Source of the DNA: Leptospira montravelensis
GTDB taxonomy: Bacteria > Spirochaetota > Leptospiria > Leptospirales > Leptospiraceae
DNA length: 64,000 nucleotides
Assembly: GCF_004770045.1 (NCBI RefSeq)
Contig: NZ_RQFO01000009.1
Span: forward strand, 186,001-250,000
Direction: 5' to 3'
The notes beneath the pieces are model-generated. The model did not search any database, was not told the origin of the DNA, and worked only from the letters and a program-made list of their open reading frames with translations. The translations under genes and the position numbers were made by a program. Positions 48,139-57,129 of this stretch are shown piece by piece; within the stretch, counting starts at the first letter, position 1, and each line of letters begins with the position of its first letter.

Positions 48139-48885
48139 ATGGATAAGTTTCATAAAAAAAACCAAATCGAACATAAAAAACAAGCAGAACTCATCCAAAA
48201 GGATGAGTTCGCTGATTTTGAAGGTTCTAAAGCAGAACTCATTTTTTTAAAGTTCACACACTTTTTGGCGCGTAATCGTAAGTCTGTTTTTATAGGTCTT
48301 ACATCCGCCATTGTTGTGTTAGCTTGTGTGATTGGATTTTTCGAATACCGTGCTTATCTTTTTGAAAAAGAAACGGTAACGCTTGAGGATTTGAAACTCA
48401 CTCAACAGAAATCGAAAGCTGGTCTTGATGTTCAAATCCAAAGTTTAGAAACTTTTTTACAAAACCAAAGTACAGGTAAAATGGAACTTCGTGTTTGGAA
48501 GGATCTTTCTAAACTTTATGCGGAAAAAGGGGAATTTGGCAAAGCTGCTGGATATCTCGAAGATGCTGCAAAAAAAATTGATACACCTAAAGAAATCAAA
48601 GCTCTCTATTTTTATATTGCGGGTAATTACCGTGAAAAAGAAAAAAACAACACGAAGTCTTTAGAAAATTATAAGATTGCAGCAGCTGTCATCGAACCTG
48701 CGAGAGAACTTAATGGATTTAAGGCTTGGTCTTATTACCAAGCTGGTCGTTTGTCCTACCTTAACAGTGATAAGGCGGCTGCCAAAGCGTATCTTGAAAA
48801 AGCAGTCAAACTTGACGGAGCGGAGTCTGGGGAAGATGTAAAACTCCTCTCTAGTTATTTACTCCTTAAACTCGGGAAAAATTAA
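48139..48885 (+). CDS. Membrane-anchored TPR protein, YfgM-like layout
   Basis: A 248-residue protein with a charged cytoplasmic N-terminus, one membrane segment at about 54-72 (FIGLTSAIVVLACVIGFFEY), and a TPR-rich outer part. TPR units include LSKLYAEKGEFGKAAGYLED, ALYFYIAGNYREKEKNNTKS and YYQAGRLSYLNSDKAAAKAY. The order charged tail, one helix, TPR repeats matches YfgM-type periplasmic chaperone helpers that sit by the Sec translocon. It is 4 bases after rpsA and 3 bases before hisG. Confidence 0.82.
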   Translation: MDKFHKKNQIEHKKQAELIQKDEFADFEGSKAELIFLKFTHFLARNRKSVFIGLTSAIVVLACVIGFFEYRAYLFEKETVTLEDLKLTQQKSKAGLDVQIQSLETFLQNQSTGKMELRVWKDLSKLYAEKGEFGKAAGYLEDAAKKIDTPKEIKALYFYIAGNYREKEKNNTKSLENYKIAAAVIEPARELNGFKAWSYYQAGRLSYLNSDKAAAKAYLEKAVKLDGAESGEDVKLLSSYLLLKLGKN

Positions 48886-48888
48886 TTT

Positions 48889-49503
48889 ATGTTAACTTTG
48901 GCTCTCCCGAAAGGTAGGCTTGCCGAAGAAACTGCTCTTCTTTTGTTATCCAAAGGATGGTTAAAAACACTACCATCCGAGGGTTCCAAAGAACTCACCT
49001 TCGTCTCTGAAGACAAACGCCTCCGCCTTTTATTTGTCAGATCCCAAGACGTTTGCACTTATGTGGAAGAAGCTGCCGCTGATGCCGGAATCGTAGGTTG
49101 GGACATCCTAAAGGAAGGGGGATTTGATCTCATTGCGCCTGTGGATTTGAAATTAGGGGCTTGTAGGCTCTCTCTTGCTTCTTTTCCTGACTTTGATCTC
49201 TTTGCAAAACGCTCCAAAGTGCGAGTGGCCACCAAATACCCGAACCTTACCCGTGAATATTTTTTTTCCAAAGGGATTTCCTGCGAGATTATCAAACTCT
49301 ATGGATCGATTGAACTTGCTCCCATTGTGGGACTTTCAGACTGCATTGTAGACTTAGTTTCCACTGGTGGGACCTTAAAAGCCAATGGTCTCAAGGAATT
49401 TGAGTCAATTTTGTATAGTACAGCCCGTTTTGTATGCAATCGTTCCTCTTTTTATCACAAACACACCGAATTACGGTCTCTTATCGAGAGCCTAGAAAAT
49501 TAA
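48889..49503 (+). CDS. hisG: ATP phosphoribosyltransferase, short (HisGs) form
   Basis: First step of histidine synthesis. At 204 residues it is the short form, lacking the C-terminal regulatory domain, and so normally needs HisZ, which is not in this window. Motifs are [19 protein letters not shown] at the start, [14 protein letters not shown], and the PRPP-binding [16 protein letters not shown]. It follows the TPR gene closely. Confidence 0.95.
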   Translation: MLTLALPKGRLAEETALLLLSKGWLKTLPSEGSKELTFVSEDKRLRLLFVRSQDVCTYVEEAAADAGIVGWDILKEGGFDLIAPVDLKLGACRLSLASFPDFDLFAKRSKVRVATKYPNLTREYFFSKGISCEIIKLYGSIELAPIVGLSDCIVDLVSTGGTLKANGLKEFESILYSTARFVCNRSSFYHKHTELRSLIESLEN

Positions 49504-49524
49504 AATATTGTTTTCACATTGGTT

Positions 49525-49554
49525 TTCCAAAACATAGTAAAAACCAGTTATAAT
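49525..49554 (+). promoter_or_regulatory. Candidate promoter of rpmF-plsX
   Basis: A perfect -10 box TATAAT at 49549-49554 lies 16 bases before the rpmF start region, with a weak -35 TTCCAA about 18 bases upstream of it. The gap after hisG supports a new transcript here. Confidence 0.4.
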
Positions 49555-49570
49555 TCCATAGAGGATAGCC

Positions 49571-49771
49571 ATGGCAGTCCCAAAGAGACGTAAATCAAAA
49601 TCGAAAGTTAGAACGAAAAGAGCCCATCACGCGATTGGCAAACCTAACTTAAACCCGTGTTCCAATTGTGGTTCATTTGTCCTGTCCCACCGTGTTTGCC
49701 CTTATTGCGGTTTTTATAAGGGAAAACTCGTAGTCGCTCAAAAAGTTAAAAAAACGACCGAAGATAACTAA
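49571..49771 (+). CDS. rpmF: 50S ribosomal protein L32
   Basis: A 66-residue ribosomal protein with the standard start [21 protein letters not shown] zinc-ribbon pair of cysteine sites, CSNC and CPYC (about residues 37-40 and 50-53), lies in the C-terminal half. It precedes plsX by 5 bases, the usual rpmF-plsX pair linking ribosome and lipid synthesis. Confidence 0.97.
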   Translation: MAVPKRRKSKSKVRTKRAHHAIGKPNLNPCSNCGSFVLSHRVCPYCGFYKGKLVVAQKVKKTTEDN

Positions 49772-49776
49772 CCGTT

Positions 49777-50799
49777 ATGTGGGTCGCCGTGGACGCGATG
49801 AGCGGAGATTACGGCCCTGAAGGTATCGTCGAGGGCGCGGTACTGGCAGTTCGAGAATTCGGACTGTCTGTCTGTCTCGTCGGCGACGAACAAGAGTTAC
49901 TTGATATCCTGTTAAAATTTGATTATGACACAGAGAAAGTCCGTGTCATTCATTCTACTGAGATCATCGGTATGAATGATTCTCCTTCGATAGCAGTCCG
50001 CGCTATGGAGGATTCTTCCGTAGTCAAAGCAGTTCGTTTAGTGGCAGATAAAGAATGTATCGGTGTGTTTTCTCCGGGAAACACAGGTGCTACTATGGCC
50101 GCCGCATTATTACATCTTGGTCGACTACCGGGTGTTCTGCGGCCTCCAATTGCTGCGCATATTCCAAGAGAAGAAGGACCACCTGTGCTTTTGTTAGATG
50201 CGGGTGCCAATGTAGATTGTAAACCTGAATATTTAGCACAGTTTGCAGTAATGGGAGAAATTTATTCCCGTGAACTATTTGGAATTCAAAATCCTAAAGT
50301 AGGAATCCTCTCCAATGGGGAAGAGGACAAAAAGGGAAATACTGTTTCTGTCAAAACCTTTGATCTATTAAAAAAAATCCCGTTTAACTTTGTAGGAAAC
50401 GTAGAGGGCCGCGATTTATACGGTGGTGGCCGTGAAGTGGATGTTGTAGTTTGTGATGGTTTTATTGGGAACATTGTTCTTAAAGCCACAGAAGGCCTTG
50501 CAAAATCTATATTTAATGTTCTAAAGAGTTCCATAAGGCAATCGAGTCTTGCAAAGACAGGCGCCTTACTTTTAAAATCAACTTTTAACGCTGTGAAAAA
50601 ACGTTTAGACTACGCAGAATACGGCGGTGCTCTACTACTCGGTGTGGAAGGGATTTGTATGATAGGGCACGGATCTTCCAATGCATTAGCTGTTAAAAAT
50701 GCAGTGAGAGTGATTTCAGAATGCGCCAAACACGGTATCAACGAAAGGATTCGCGAAAGACTCGGCGAATACAAAACTATACTTAGTGATTCAGTTTAA
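49777..50799 (+). CDS. plsX: Phosphate acyltransferase PlsX
   Basis: Makes acyl-phosphate from acyl-ACP for phospholipid synthesis. 340 residues: start [20 protein letters not shown], then SVMVDLN-like region here [52 protein letters not shown] and [15 protein letters not shown]. It lies upstream of fabG, but the usual fabD gene is missing between them. Confidence 0.97.
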   Translation: MWVAVDAMSGDYGPEGIVEGAVLAVREFGLSVCLVGDEQELLDILLKFDYDTEKVRVIHSTEIIGMNDSPSIAVRAMEDSSVVKAVRLVADKECIGVFSPGNTGATMAAALLHLGRLPGVLRPPIAAHIPREEGPPVLLLDAGANVDCKPEYLAQFAVMGEIYSRELFGIQNPKVGILSNGEEDKKGNTVSVKTFDLLKKIPFNFVGNVEGRDLYGGGREVDVVVCDGFIGNIVLKATEGLAKSIFNVLKSSIRQSSLAKTGALLLKSTFNAVKKRLDYAEYGGALLLGVEGICMIGHGSSNALAVKNAVRVISECAKHGINERIRERLGEYKTILSDSV

Positions 50800-50878
50800 T
50801 TTCTTCAGCGGATTCATTTGAATAGATTTAGTTTAGAAAAAAGTTTTTAGGAATTAGAAAAGAAGAGGAAAAAAACAA

Positions 50879-51640
50879 ATGATTAGTTTATCAGGAAAAA
50901 CAGCCATCGTAACTGGTGGGGCAAGAGGAATAGGAAAAGCAACTTGTTTGAAACTTGCTTCTCTTGGAGCCAATATCGTTGTAGCGGATATGAATCCAGA
51001 AGCAACGAATGCAACAGCAGAAGAATTAAAATCCAAAGGTTACAAAGCAATCGCGGTTGTAGCAAACGTTTCTGTTGAAGAAGATGCACAAAAATTAATC
51101 GATTCAGCAAAAAAAGAATTTGGAACCGTCGATATCCTAGTCAACAATGCAGGGATCACTCGTGATACACTCCTTATGAGAATGAAAAAAGAGCAGTGGG
51201 ATGCAGTCATTGCAGTGAACCTAACTGGTACTTATCTTTGTACACAAGCTGCCATCAAAGTCATGATGAAACAAGAAAATGGTGGATCTATCATCAACCT
51301 TTCTTCTATCTCTGGTGAAAACGGAAACATTGGACAAACAAACTATTCAGCATCCAAAGCTGGTGTGATTGGTTTTACAAAAGCTGTAGCTCTTGAAATG
51401 GCTTCTAGAAAGGTTCGTTGTAACGCAATCGCTCCAGGTTTCATTGCAACAGAAATGACAGAAGCAATCCCAGAAAACATCAGACACGGTATGGTACAAG
51501 CAATTCCACTCAAACGAGCAGGTCTTCCAGAAGACATCGCAAACGGAATCGCATTTTTAGCATCTGATGCATCTTCCTTTATCACAGGACATATCCTCGA
51601 TATCAATGGTGGTGGATTTTTACCAGGTGGCGGACACTAA
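50879..51640 (+). CDS. fabG: 3-oxoacyl-ACP reductase
   Basis: NADPH-dependent reduction step of fatty-acid elongation. 253 residues of the short-chain dehydrogenase family: TGGARGIGKATCLKL for the cofactor, NNAGITRDTLLMRM, the catalytic Ser in NLSSISGENG and Tyr-Lys in YSASKAGVIGFTKA, and the C-terminal GGGFLPGGGH. It has a GAAGAGG-like ribosome binding site. acpP, which normally follows, is separated here by a 5-kb minus-strand block. Confidence 0.96.
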   Translation: MISLSGKTAIVTGGARGIGKATCLKLASLGANIVVADMNPEATNATAEELKSKGYKAIAVVANVSVEEDAQKLIDSAKKEFGTVDILVNNAGITRDTLLMRMKKEQWDAVIAVNLTGTYLCTQAAIKVMMKQENGGSIINLSSISGENGNIGQTNYSASKAGVIGFTKAVALEMASRKVRCNAIAPGFIATEMTEAIPENIRHGMVQAIPLKRAGLPEDIANGIAFLASDASSFITGHILDINGGGFLPGGGH

Positions 51641-51729
51641 GATTTAGCTCACAAAACCTTTGTCAGTTTTCATTCCGATGAGTTTGAAGACTGGCCTTAG
51701 TTTTTAATTACTATCAAATTATGATAACG

Positions 51730-51777
51730 AATCCCCTGATTTCGAATTTCGAGATGAGGGGATTTTTATTTTTTTTT
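51730..51777 (+). terminator. Rho-independent terminator of the plsX-fabG transcript
   Basis: The strand AATCCCCT pairs with AGGGGATT, with further pairing inside around TTTCGAATTTCGA, and is followed by a long T-run (TTTTTATTTTTTTTT). It overlaps the stop codon of the convergent PII-like gene. Confidence 0.85.
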
Positions 51778-52890
51778 GCCAAGTTTCGATTGGTAAGAGA
51801 AAGCTCTTGGAATTTCCATCGTGTAGGCGATCCCTTCTGTTTCTTCTCCGAAAAATCCTGTTTCTTCCAATAAGCTGATTACTTCTGTTAAATTTTTCTT
51901 CGGGATCAGAATATTGGCTGCTTCTCTTGCAGGTGTAAATGCTTTTTTTTCATTTTGGGAATGAACTAATTTATTGAGAGAGATTGTGGAACTAGAAACT
52001 CCTACTTTTCGCAGATTCGCAAGGGTGGATTCAATAGATTCCTCTTTACAGTTGATAACCACATTTACCCCTTCAAAATAATTTCTGTGACGTGCCGATT
52101 GTCTAAATTGATTTGATTTTTTTCGCCATTCCATATTTCCATATAACTGATCTAAGGCGGAAATGATTTGGTCCATACTAGCTGCTTGTTTGGGTCCTTC
52201 CAAACTGACTTTAGTATTCAGTAAACCGTGACCAATTGGGAATTCAAAAATAAATCCTCTACCTGGTAAATCCAATCTTCCCACCTCGATAATAAAGTCC
52301 ATCGCATGTTCTGCATCGGATGAGTGGACAACTAATTTTAAAATTTCTTTTTCTTTAGGAATTGTGATTCTTAAAAGACCTAATTGATCCCGTAAACCCG
52401 TCCCTGTTCCATAACTTATGGTAGGTACTGCCACGCCATTTTGTAGAATCAAACGAGCAATGGGTTCTGCTGAACCGCGCGGTAAAATGCAAAAAATGCC
52501 AGTGAGTCCTGAAAAGCCAATGGTTTTTGTTTTTTTCTCCGTTGTGACAATGTAATCCGTAGGGACGGGACTATGGAATTCAATAGCTTCTGAATAAACA
52601 CTTCCATGTCCCGGAATATTTAATTCTGCAGCATCGCGGAAAAGAGAAAGTAAAATGTTTTCAGCAGCTGCTTCACAGGAAACTTCAAAGATGGTAACAG
52701 GTGTATCTATGATAGAATGATTTTGATAAAAATCAAAAAGAAGCCAGCCTCGTTTGGCCAGGACTGGATACCTTCCTGGTTCCATATGGAAATAGTGGAT
52801 GTTATTTCGTTTTAATGCGGAAACAACAAGGTCAGTTAAATCTCTATGTACGATTGCCGTGATTCTAATCGCTTTTTGTCTGAAATGCAT
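51766..52890 (-). CDS. Triple PII-like signalling protein
   Basis: A 374-residue soluble protein that appears to be three PII/ferredoxin-fold domains in tandem. Domain 1 is at about 8-108 (ITAIVHRDLTDLVVSALKRN ... NIPGHGSVYSEAIEF). Domain 2 is at about 127-227 (SYGTGTGLRDQLGLLRITIP ... EVGRLDLPGRGFIFEFPIG). Domain 3 is at about 272-367. The xxPGxGxxxxxP element in domains 1 and 2 is the hallmark of PII C-terminal strands. Canonical PII proteins have one domain and trimerise, so this protein may mimic a trimer in one chain (inference). The gene starts 1 base after the stop of the DUF1538 gene, so it is probably its regulator. Confidence 0.78.
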   Translation of the reverse strand: MHFRQKAIRITAIVHRDLTDLVVSALKRNNIHYFHMEPGRYPVLAKRGWLLFDFYQNHSIIDTPVTIFEVSCEAAAENILLSLFRDAAELNIPGHGSVYSEAIEFHSPVPTDYIVTTEKKTKTIGFSGLTGIFCILPRGSAEPIARLILQNGVAVPTISYGTGTGLRDQLGLLRITIPKEKEILKLVVHSSDAEHAMDFIIEVGRLDLPGRGFIFEFPIGHGLLNTKVSLEGPKQAASMDQIISALDQLYGNMEWRKKSNQFRQSARHRNYFEGVNVVINCKEESIESTLANLRKVGVSSSTISLNKLVHSQNEKKAFTPAREAANILIPKKNLTEVISLLEETGFFGEETEGIAYTMEIPRAFSYQSKLGKKK

Positions 52891-52891
52891 T

Positions 52892-54796
52892 CTATTTCTC
52901 TTTTAATTCTGAATCACGTAACGAAAGTTTACGGGAATTCTCAACAATCATACCCATAATCAAAACAGATAAGATGGGAAATGCTGATGCAGCGGCTAAA
53001 ATCCCAAATCCGTCAACAGTGCCCATTTGGTTGCCAATTCCAAGTCCCATTGCGATGATCAGTGGAACAGTAATGGGTCCTGTGGTTACTCCGGCGCTAT
53101 CCCAAGCTATATCAATAAATTCAGATTTGCTAAATGTATTTAAAACGAGAAGTAAAAGATAAATGGGAACAACAATCCAAACCAAAGGGATTTCTAATAA
53201 AATTTTTAACATACCAAGGAGAGTTCCTAATCCCACCCCAACCGCCACAGATTGGATTAAGAGAGATTTTCGAAATGTACCAACAGTTGTTTCTTCTACT
53301 GTATTTCCTAAAGCAGATAATGCAGGTTCAGCGAGTGTTGCGCTATATCCCAAAAAGAAAGCAAATACAAGAACAACTAAGTAACCTAATAAATTGTCTT
53401 CTTTTCCAAAAATAGGTCCGTGGATCGGAACATATTCATAAATTTTATTTTTTTGATTCCAGTTTTCTTCATGGTATGGGATACTTGTATAGGATTTTCT
53501 TTCTTTGAGATAAAAGAACTTTTCTTCTTTTCCGTCTTCGTTGACAGCTTTCAAAACAGATTTCGGGTTAAAGTTTGGAATAAATTTTGTGGAGTCGATC
53601 AGTTCAATGGAACGAAACGTCGAAGGAAGTTTTCCTCCTACTTGGTCACCGAGTTTATTTAATCCGAAGATGATTCCAAAGTTAAAAATGCTAAGGCCAA
53701 TGATAGAAAATCCTATTCCCAAAAATACTTCTTCGGGGTATGATATTTTTTCTTTTAGAATTAATCCTAAAAATAAAATTAAAAAAATCGATAAAGGTAA
53801 AATGGCTCGGATTGCTAATTCGAAAGCTTCAAAGATATTTTCTTTTGCCTTTTTGAATAATTCAGGTGGATTGATTTTTTTAGGTAACAATACTTCTTTT
53901 GTAGAAGAGACTTTATATGAGTCTCCAAGTAGAAGTTTTGCTTCTTCTAATTTGATTCCTTGTTTAAAAAACACTTCTTCCGACATGGGTTTAGGTAGTT
54001 TTCCAGAAAAATACATTCCTACTAAAAACACAGAGAGGATGGGGAAAAGAGAAGCAAGGGTCACGACTCCATAAGCACTACTTTGGTCATTTTTTTCTGC
54101 TACCTTGGATATTCCAATTCCTAGAGCAACAACTAACGGGACAGTAACCGGTCCTGTGGTCACAGCTCCCGAATCCCATGCAAGGCCAGATATAAATTTT
54201 AAATTTTCATCAAAGTATGCATAAATACTTACACCTAACAGAATAACTATGGTGGGCACAAGGATTCGCATTAAAGAAAATCCAAATAAAAATCTTAACA
54301 TCCCAAAGACAACAGACACTCCAACTCCAATAGCTATAGATAAGTAGAGGTAGTGGGAGCCTTCATTTAATAAAAAATAAAGTAAAGGAGCATCCCAAGG
54401 AGCGACCTTACTCCCACAGGCGCGAAGGATGGCGATTGCTGGCTCTGCTAATGTGGCACCAACTCCCATCAATATAGAGAAAAGGATAATACTTAGGATA
54501 CCTAATTTTTGTGGAAGGCGAAGTCCCAATGCCTCACCTAAGGGCATGAGGCCCAAAAACAGTCCTTCCAAAAAGAAGGCCAAACCTAGGATTACTGCAG
54601 AGATGCCTAATGTAATGAGACCTGCCTCTTTGATGGGGATTCGCAAAATAAATAATTGAAAGAGTGCAAGATACAGGACTATCCAGATGACGGCTTTGGT
54701 TTGCTCCCAAAGTTTTTTTCGAAAGTAGGGAAGTATAAGCGTAATCGCTTCTTTGAATCCTATATGAATGGATTCTTCTTTTTCATTCCTTGCCAT
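52892..54796 (-). CDS. DUF1538 membrane transporter with two fused halves
   Basis: A 634-residue integral membrane protein with about fourteen hydrophobic segments arranged as two DUF1538 halves. The motif ATLAEPA at 114-120 recurs near residue 485, and AWDSGAVTTGPVTVP at 206-220 recurs as AWDSAGVTTGPITVP near 562. Between the halves lies a hydrophilic stretch of about 130 residues containing a charged linker. A DUF1538 pair, UmpA and UmpB, has been described as a two-component cation/proton antiporter, so this protein looks like a natural fusion of such a pair. It precedes the triple PII-like gene in the same transcript. Confidence 0.85.
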   Translation of the reverse strand: MARNEKEESIHIGFKEAITLILPYFRKKLWEQTKAVIWIVLYLALFQLFILRIPIKEAGLITLGISAVILGLAFFLEGLFLGLMPLGEALGLRLPQKLGILSIILFSILMGVGATLAEPAIAILRACGSKVAPWDAPLLYFLLNEGSHYLYLSIAIGVGVSVVFGMLRFLFGFSLMRILVPTIVILLGVSIYAYFDENLKFISGLAWDSGAVTTGPVTVPLVVALGIGISKVAEKNDQSSAYGVVTLASLFPILSVFLVGMYFSGKLPKPMSEEVFFKQGIKLEEAKLLLGDSYKVSSTKEVLLPKKINPPELFKKAKENIFEAFELAIRAILPLSIFLILFLGLILKEKISYPEEVFLGIGFSIIGLSIFNFGIIFGLNKLGDQVGGKLPSTFRSIELIDSTKFIPNFNPKSVLKAVNEDGKEEKFFYLKERKSYTSIPYHEENWNQKNKIYEYVPIHGPIFGKEDNLLGYLVVLVFAFFLGYSATLAEPALSALGNTVEETTVGTFRKSLLIQSVAVGVGLGTLLGMLKILLEIPLVWIVVPIYLLLLVLNTFSKSEFIDIAWDSAGVTTGPITVPLIIAMGLGIGNQMGTVDGFGILAAASAFPILSVLIMGMIVENSRKLSLRDSELKEK

Positions 54797-54843
54797 TATT
54801 ACAAACTGTCAGACAAAAACAATTTTGCAAAGGGATTTTAAAA

Positions 54844-54882
54844 TGCAAAAAGAATGTCTCCCGGCAAGGAATGCCAGGAGAC
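54844..54882 (-). terminator. Terminator of the rhodanese-like gene
   Basis: Arms GTCTCCCGGCA and TGCCAGGAGAC pair around AGGAA with one mismatch. On the minus strand the hairpin is followed by ATTCTTTTT. It lies between the stop of the rhodanese-like gene and the DUF1538 gene. Confidence 0.75.
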
Positions 54883-54906
54883 GAAACGTGCAAACTGGGA
54901 AAGAGA

Positions 54907-56463
54907 TTAGTACTTATAAGCCTTATCTTCTTGAATGAATTTTTTTGTGGTTGTTGCTGTAAGATTGATAGCGGGACGAACAATGATAGTTGAGGCGTTA
55001 TACCAGAGATTTGTTGAAACGGAAGAAGTGTCTGTTCTCCATTTAAAATCACTTGGGACTTGGTTGACAGAAGAAGTTCCATGTCCCGCAACAAGGGCTG
55101 TCCATTCCACTAAAGATCCATCATAATAAGTGCTTGGATATCCGAGAATATTCAGCGCAGCAAATCCATTTACTTGTGCTTCAAAATTAGTTCGGCATTG
55201 GCTGACAACGGTAGAACCGGTAGTATAACCTTTGTTTGCAAAAATCGTTTTCAAAGCCGCCTTTGATTTGTATCGATAACCGATAGCAAAAGCATCCGCA
55301 GCTGAAGTGGATAAAGCTCCCGTGTCAGTGAATCCCTCAAACAAGGCTAACCAAGGAAAAGTGGTAGATCCTTTGATACGTCCCTCAAAAGGGATATATT
55401 TCTTTCCTGCAGCATCCGGTGCACCAGAATGTAGGTAAGATGTGGTGATTGCTGTTCGATTACCATTTGGATTTGACCCTGCGGTGGTAGTGCCAGAATC
55501 ATCATCAAGTCTTCCTGCAGCTGACCCATCCCATTGTGCAGTTGGTCTTGCATCGATTAAAAATTGTTTGGTGGTAAGACCTGGAATTTGTGCTTCCAGA
55601 TTGTTTTTTGCAATCTCATAAATATCCTCTAAACCAGAGGTAATAATGGTATTATCCACTCGAATGCTTTTGACCGTAAAATTTCCTTTTCCGGGAAGTG
55701 TACTTTTAGAGGAACTTGTTTGTGATGGGTAAATTTGTGAGAAATTACTTCGTAAGTTTCCATTTAAGATTGCAAGGTGTTTTATATCAACTCCCCAATA
55801 CCTTAGCCAATATACCCCACGAGTGATGTCTTGCACTCCACCCGCTGCCGAAGCTGCTGCTGGTGCCGAATCGGCAATGGCATCTTCACTATTGTTAGTA
55901 GAGTTTCCTGTTCCAACGGCAAATACGATTAAATCTTTTGTAGGATTAATTCCATAAGTGTTCAGCCAATCATCTACAAATTCACCATTTGCTTGGTAAC
56001 GCACTGAATTGGAGAATAGTCCAGAATCTCTGGTTTGATTGAAACGAAACCCACCACTTGGCAAACCGGATGGTTTGTAGTCATTGAGAGCATAAACGTA
56101 CACCCCTTTGGAAACATCAGATTTCACATAGGGGTTCCAAACCTCAGATCCGCCATTTGCTTTGTTCGCTCGATCTGTTTGTAATACGATGAGGTTTCCC
56201 GTAATATGATTCGGTTTGTTTGCTGGCCAATCTGATACAAATCGGTTTAAGGTAGAGCCTGTGATGAGTCCCCAATTGTTTTGGTTATAATCATCGGCAG
56301 ATTCGTTCACCAAATCGGATGCCGTGTTGACTTTGATTTGGTTGGCGGCCAAATAAAGTAAAGCAGCCAATAAAGTGTTTTTGTCTTCTTTCTTTTCGAC
56401 ACAAGAAACCGAGAAGGAAAGTAGGAGGAAAGCAGTCAGTGTTTGGGTCCATTTTTGAATCAT
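54907..56463 (-). CDS. Rhodanese-like lipoprotein
   Basis: A 518-residue exported protein with lipobox FSVSC at residues 17-21. The C-terminal half is a rhodanese (sulfurtransferase) domain: LIDARPTAQWDG, a middle strand EGRIKGSTTFPWLAL, and the active-site loop around SQCRTNFEAQ with Cys near residue 425, followed by FAALNILGYPSTYYDGSLVE. The N-terminal half carries a second, degenerate rhodanese-like unit (LIVFAVGTGNSTNN and VYWLRYWGVDIKHLAILNGN) without the Cys. Large insertions rich in Ser, Thr and Gly separate the strands. It is probably a periplasmic or surface sulfur-transfer or selenium/tellurium-handling protein (inference). It interrupts the fabG-acpP order. Confidence 0.8.
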   Translation of the reverse strand: MIQKWTQTLTAFLLLSFSVSCVEKKEDKNTLLAALLYLAANQIKVNTASDLVNESADDYNQNNWGLITGSTLNRFVSDWPANKPNHITGNLIVLQTDRANKANGGSEVWNPYVKSDVSKGVYVYALNDYKPSGLPSGGFRFNQTRDSGLFSNSVRYQANGEFVDDWLNTYGINPTKDLIVFAVGTGNSTNNSEDAIADSAPAAASAAGGVQDITRGVYWLRYWGVDIKHLAILNGNLRSNFSQIYPSQTSSSKSTLPGKGNFTVKSIRVDNTIITSGLEDIYEIAKNNLEAQIPGLTTKQFLIDARPTAQWDGSAAGRLDDDSGTTTAGSNPNGNRTAITTSYLHSGAPDAAGKKYIPFEGRIKGSTTFPWLALFEGFTDTGALSTSAADAFAIGYRYKSKAALKTIFANKGYTTGSTVVSQCRTNFEAQVNGFAALNILGYPSTYYDGSLVEWTALVAGHGTSSVNQVPSDFKWRTDTSSVSTNLWYNASTIIVRPAINLTATTTKKFIQEDKAYKY

Positions 56464-56537
56464 GGAGTTCTCCTTTATTTTTTTTTCTTGCGGTTGATTT
56501 CTTAGGTCCTAGCGGGAAAGGGAAGGTGAATTCGTTA

Positions 56538-56558
56538 TAACAGAATATAAATCTGTTA
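56538..56558. promoter_or_regulatory. Inverted repeat upstream of the rhodanese-like gene
   Basis: TAACAGA and TCTGTTA are exact inverted 7-bp copies around ATATAAA, about 75 bases before the minus-strand start at 56463. It may be an operator or overlap a promoter; the AT-rich centre is suitable. Bases 56,559-56,720 hold nothing recognised. Confidence 0.4.
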
Positions 56559-56763
56559 AAATGGATCAAAGCCTTGGAATTAGGACTAGGATTTTGGAAA
56601 TTGGCCGGATGCCAGTGTGTTTGCCACTTATTTCTCAGCAATTCGAACGATTTCAAATCAGATTAATTTGAGTTAGGTGATGTTAGAATGATGTCAAAGG
56701 TTTCAAGAGGAAAATAATCTATTTAGACTTGCCAAAAATTCCGACAATTTCATTTTAAAAAAA

Positions 56764-56789
56764 CGCTAGGCGTACATATATACCTAGCG
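56764..56789. promoter_or_regulatory. Palindrome in the acpP leader
   Basis: CGCTAGG and CCTAGCG are exact inverted copies; pairing can extend inwards to GTA/TAT around a CATA loop with a mismatch and a G-T pair. It lies 53-79 bases before the acpP ATG, where a fatty-acid regulator or an RNA hairpin could act. Confidence 0.5.
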
Positions 56790-56810
56790 GAAAACGATTT
56801 AACACTTGCC

Positions 56811-56827
56811 CCACTGATTAACAGTGG
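56811..56827 (+). promoter_or_regulatory. Short hairpin next to the acpP ribosome binding site
   Basis: CCACTG-ATTAA-CAGTGG is a perfect 6-bp stem ending 4 bases before the strong GGAGG (56831-56835) of acpP. It may stabilise the leader or set ribosome access. Confidence 0.45.
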
Positions 56828-56842
56828 CCTGGAGGATATAAA

Positions 56843-57076
56843 ATGGCAGATTTCGAAAAAATTAAGTCAATCATCGTAGAACAACTTGGTGTTGATGAAT
56901 CAGAAGTTACACCTGAAGCTCACTTCATCAATGATCTTGGTGCTGACTCTCTTGATACAGTTGAACTAGTTATGGCTCTTGAAGAAGAGTTTGGTGTGGA
57001 GATTTCTGATGAAGACGCAGAAAAAATCCAAACCGTAGGCGATGTAATTAAATTCATCGATAAACTTAAGGGGTAA
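56843..57076 (+). CDS. acpP: Acyl carrier protein
   Basis: Carries growing fatty acids on a phosphopantetheine arm. 77 acidic residues; the attachment Ser36 lies in [19 protein letters not shown], the usual ACP signature. A strong GGAGG ribosome binding site precedes the ATG and two hairpins lie in the leader. The 380-base upstream gap ends at the divergent rhodanese-like gene. The downstream rnc gene follows after a stable hairpin. Confidence 0.98.
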   Translation: MADFEKIKSIIVEQLGVDESEVTPEAHFINDLGADSLDTVELVMALEEEFGVEISDEDAEKIQTVGDVIKFIDKLKG

Positions 57077-57091
57077 TTCCCAATCCAAAAA

Positions 57092-57118
57092 CCGGGTTCC
57101 CCGAATAGAGGAACCCGG
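57092..57118 (+). terminator. GC-rich hairpin between acpP and rnc
   Basis: CCGGGTTCC and GGAACCCGG are exact 9-bp inverted copies around CCGAATAGA. The T-run after it is weak (ATCTTTGT), so it could be a leaky terminator or an RNA-processing site. It ends 11 bases before the TTG start of rnc. Confidence 0.65.
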
Positions 57119-57129
57119 ATCTTTGTACC

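Noticed and set aside
56291..56656. ORF on the minus strand overlapping the start of the rhodanese-like gene
   Set aside because: It is in another frame from the rhodanese gene, whose start and lipobox are clear; no independent support.
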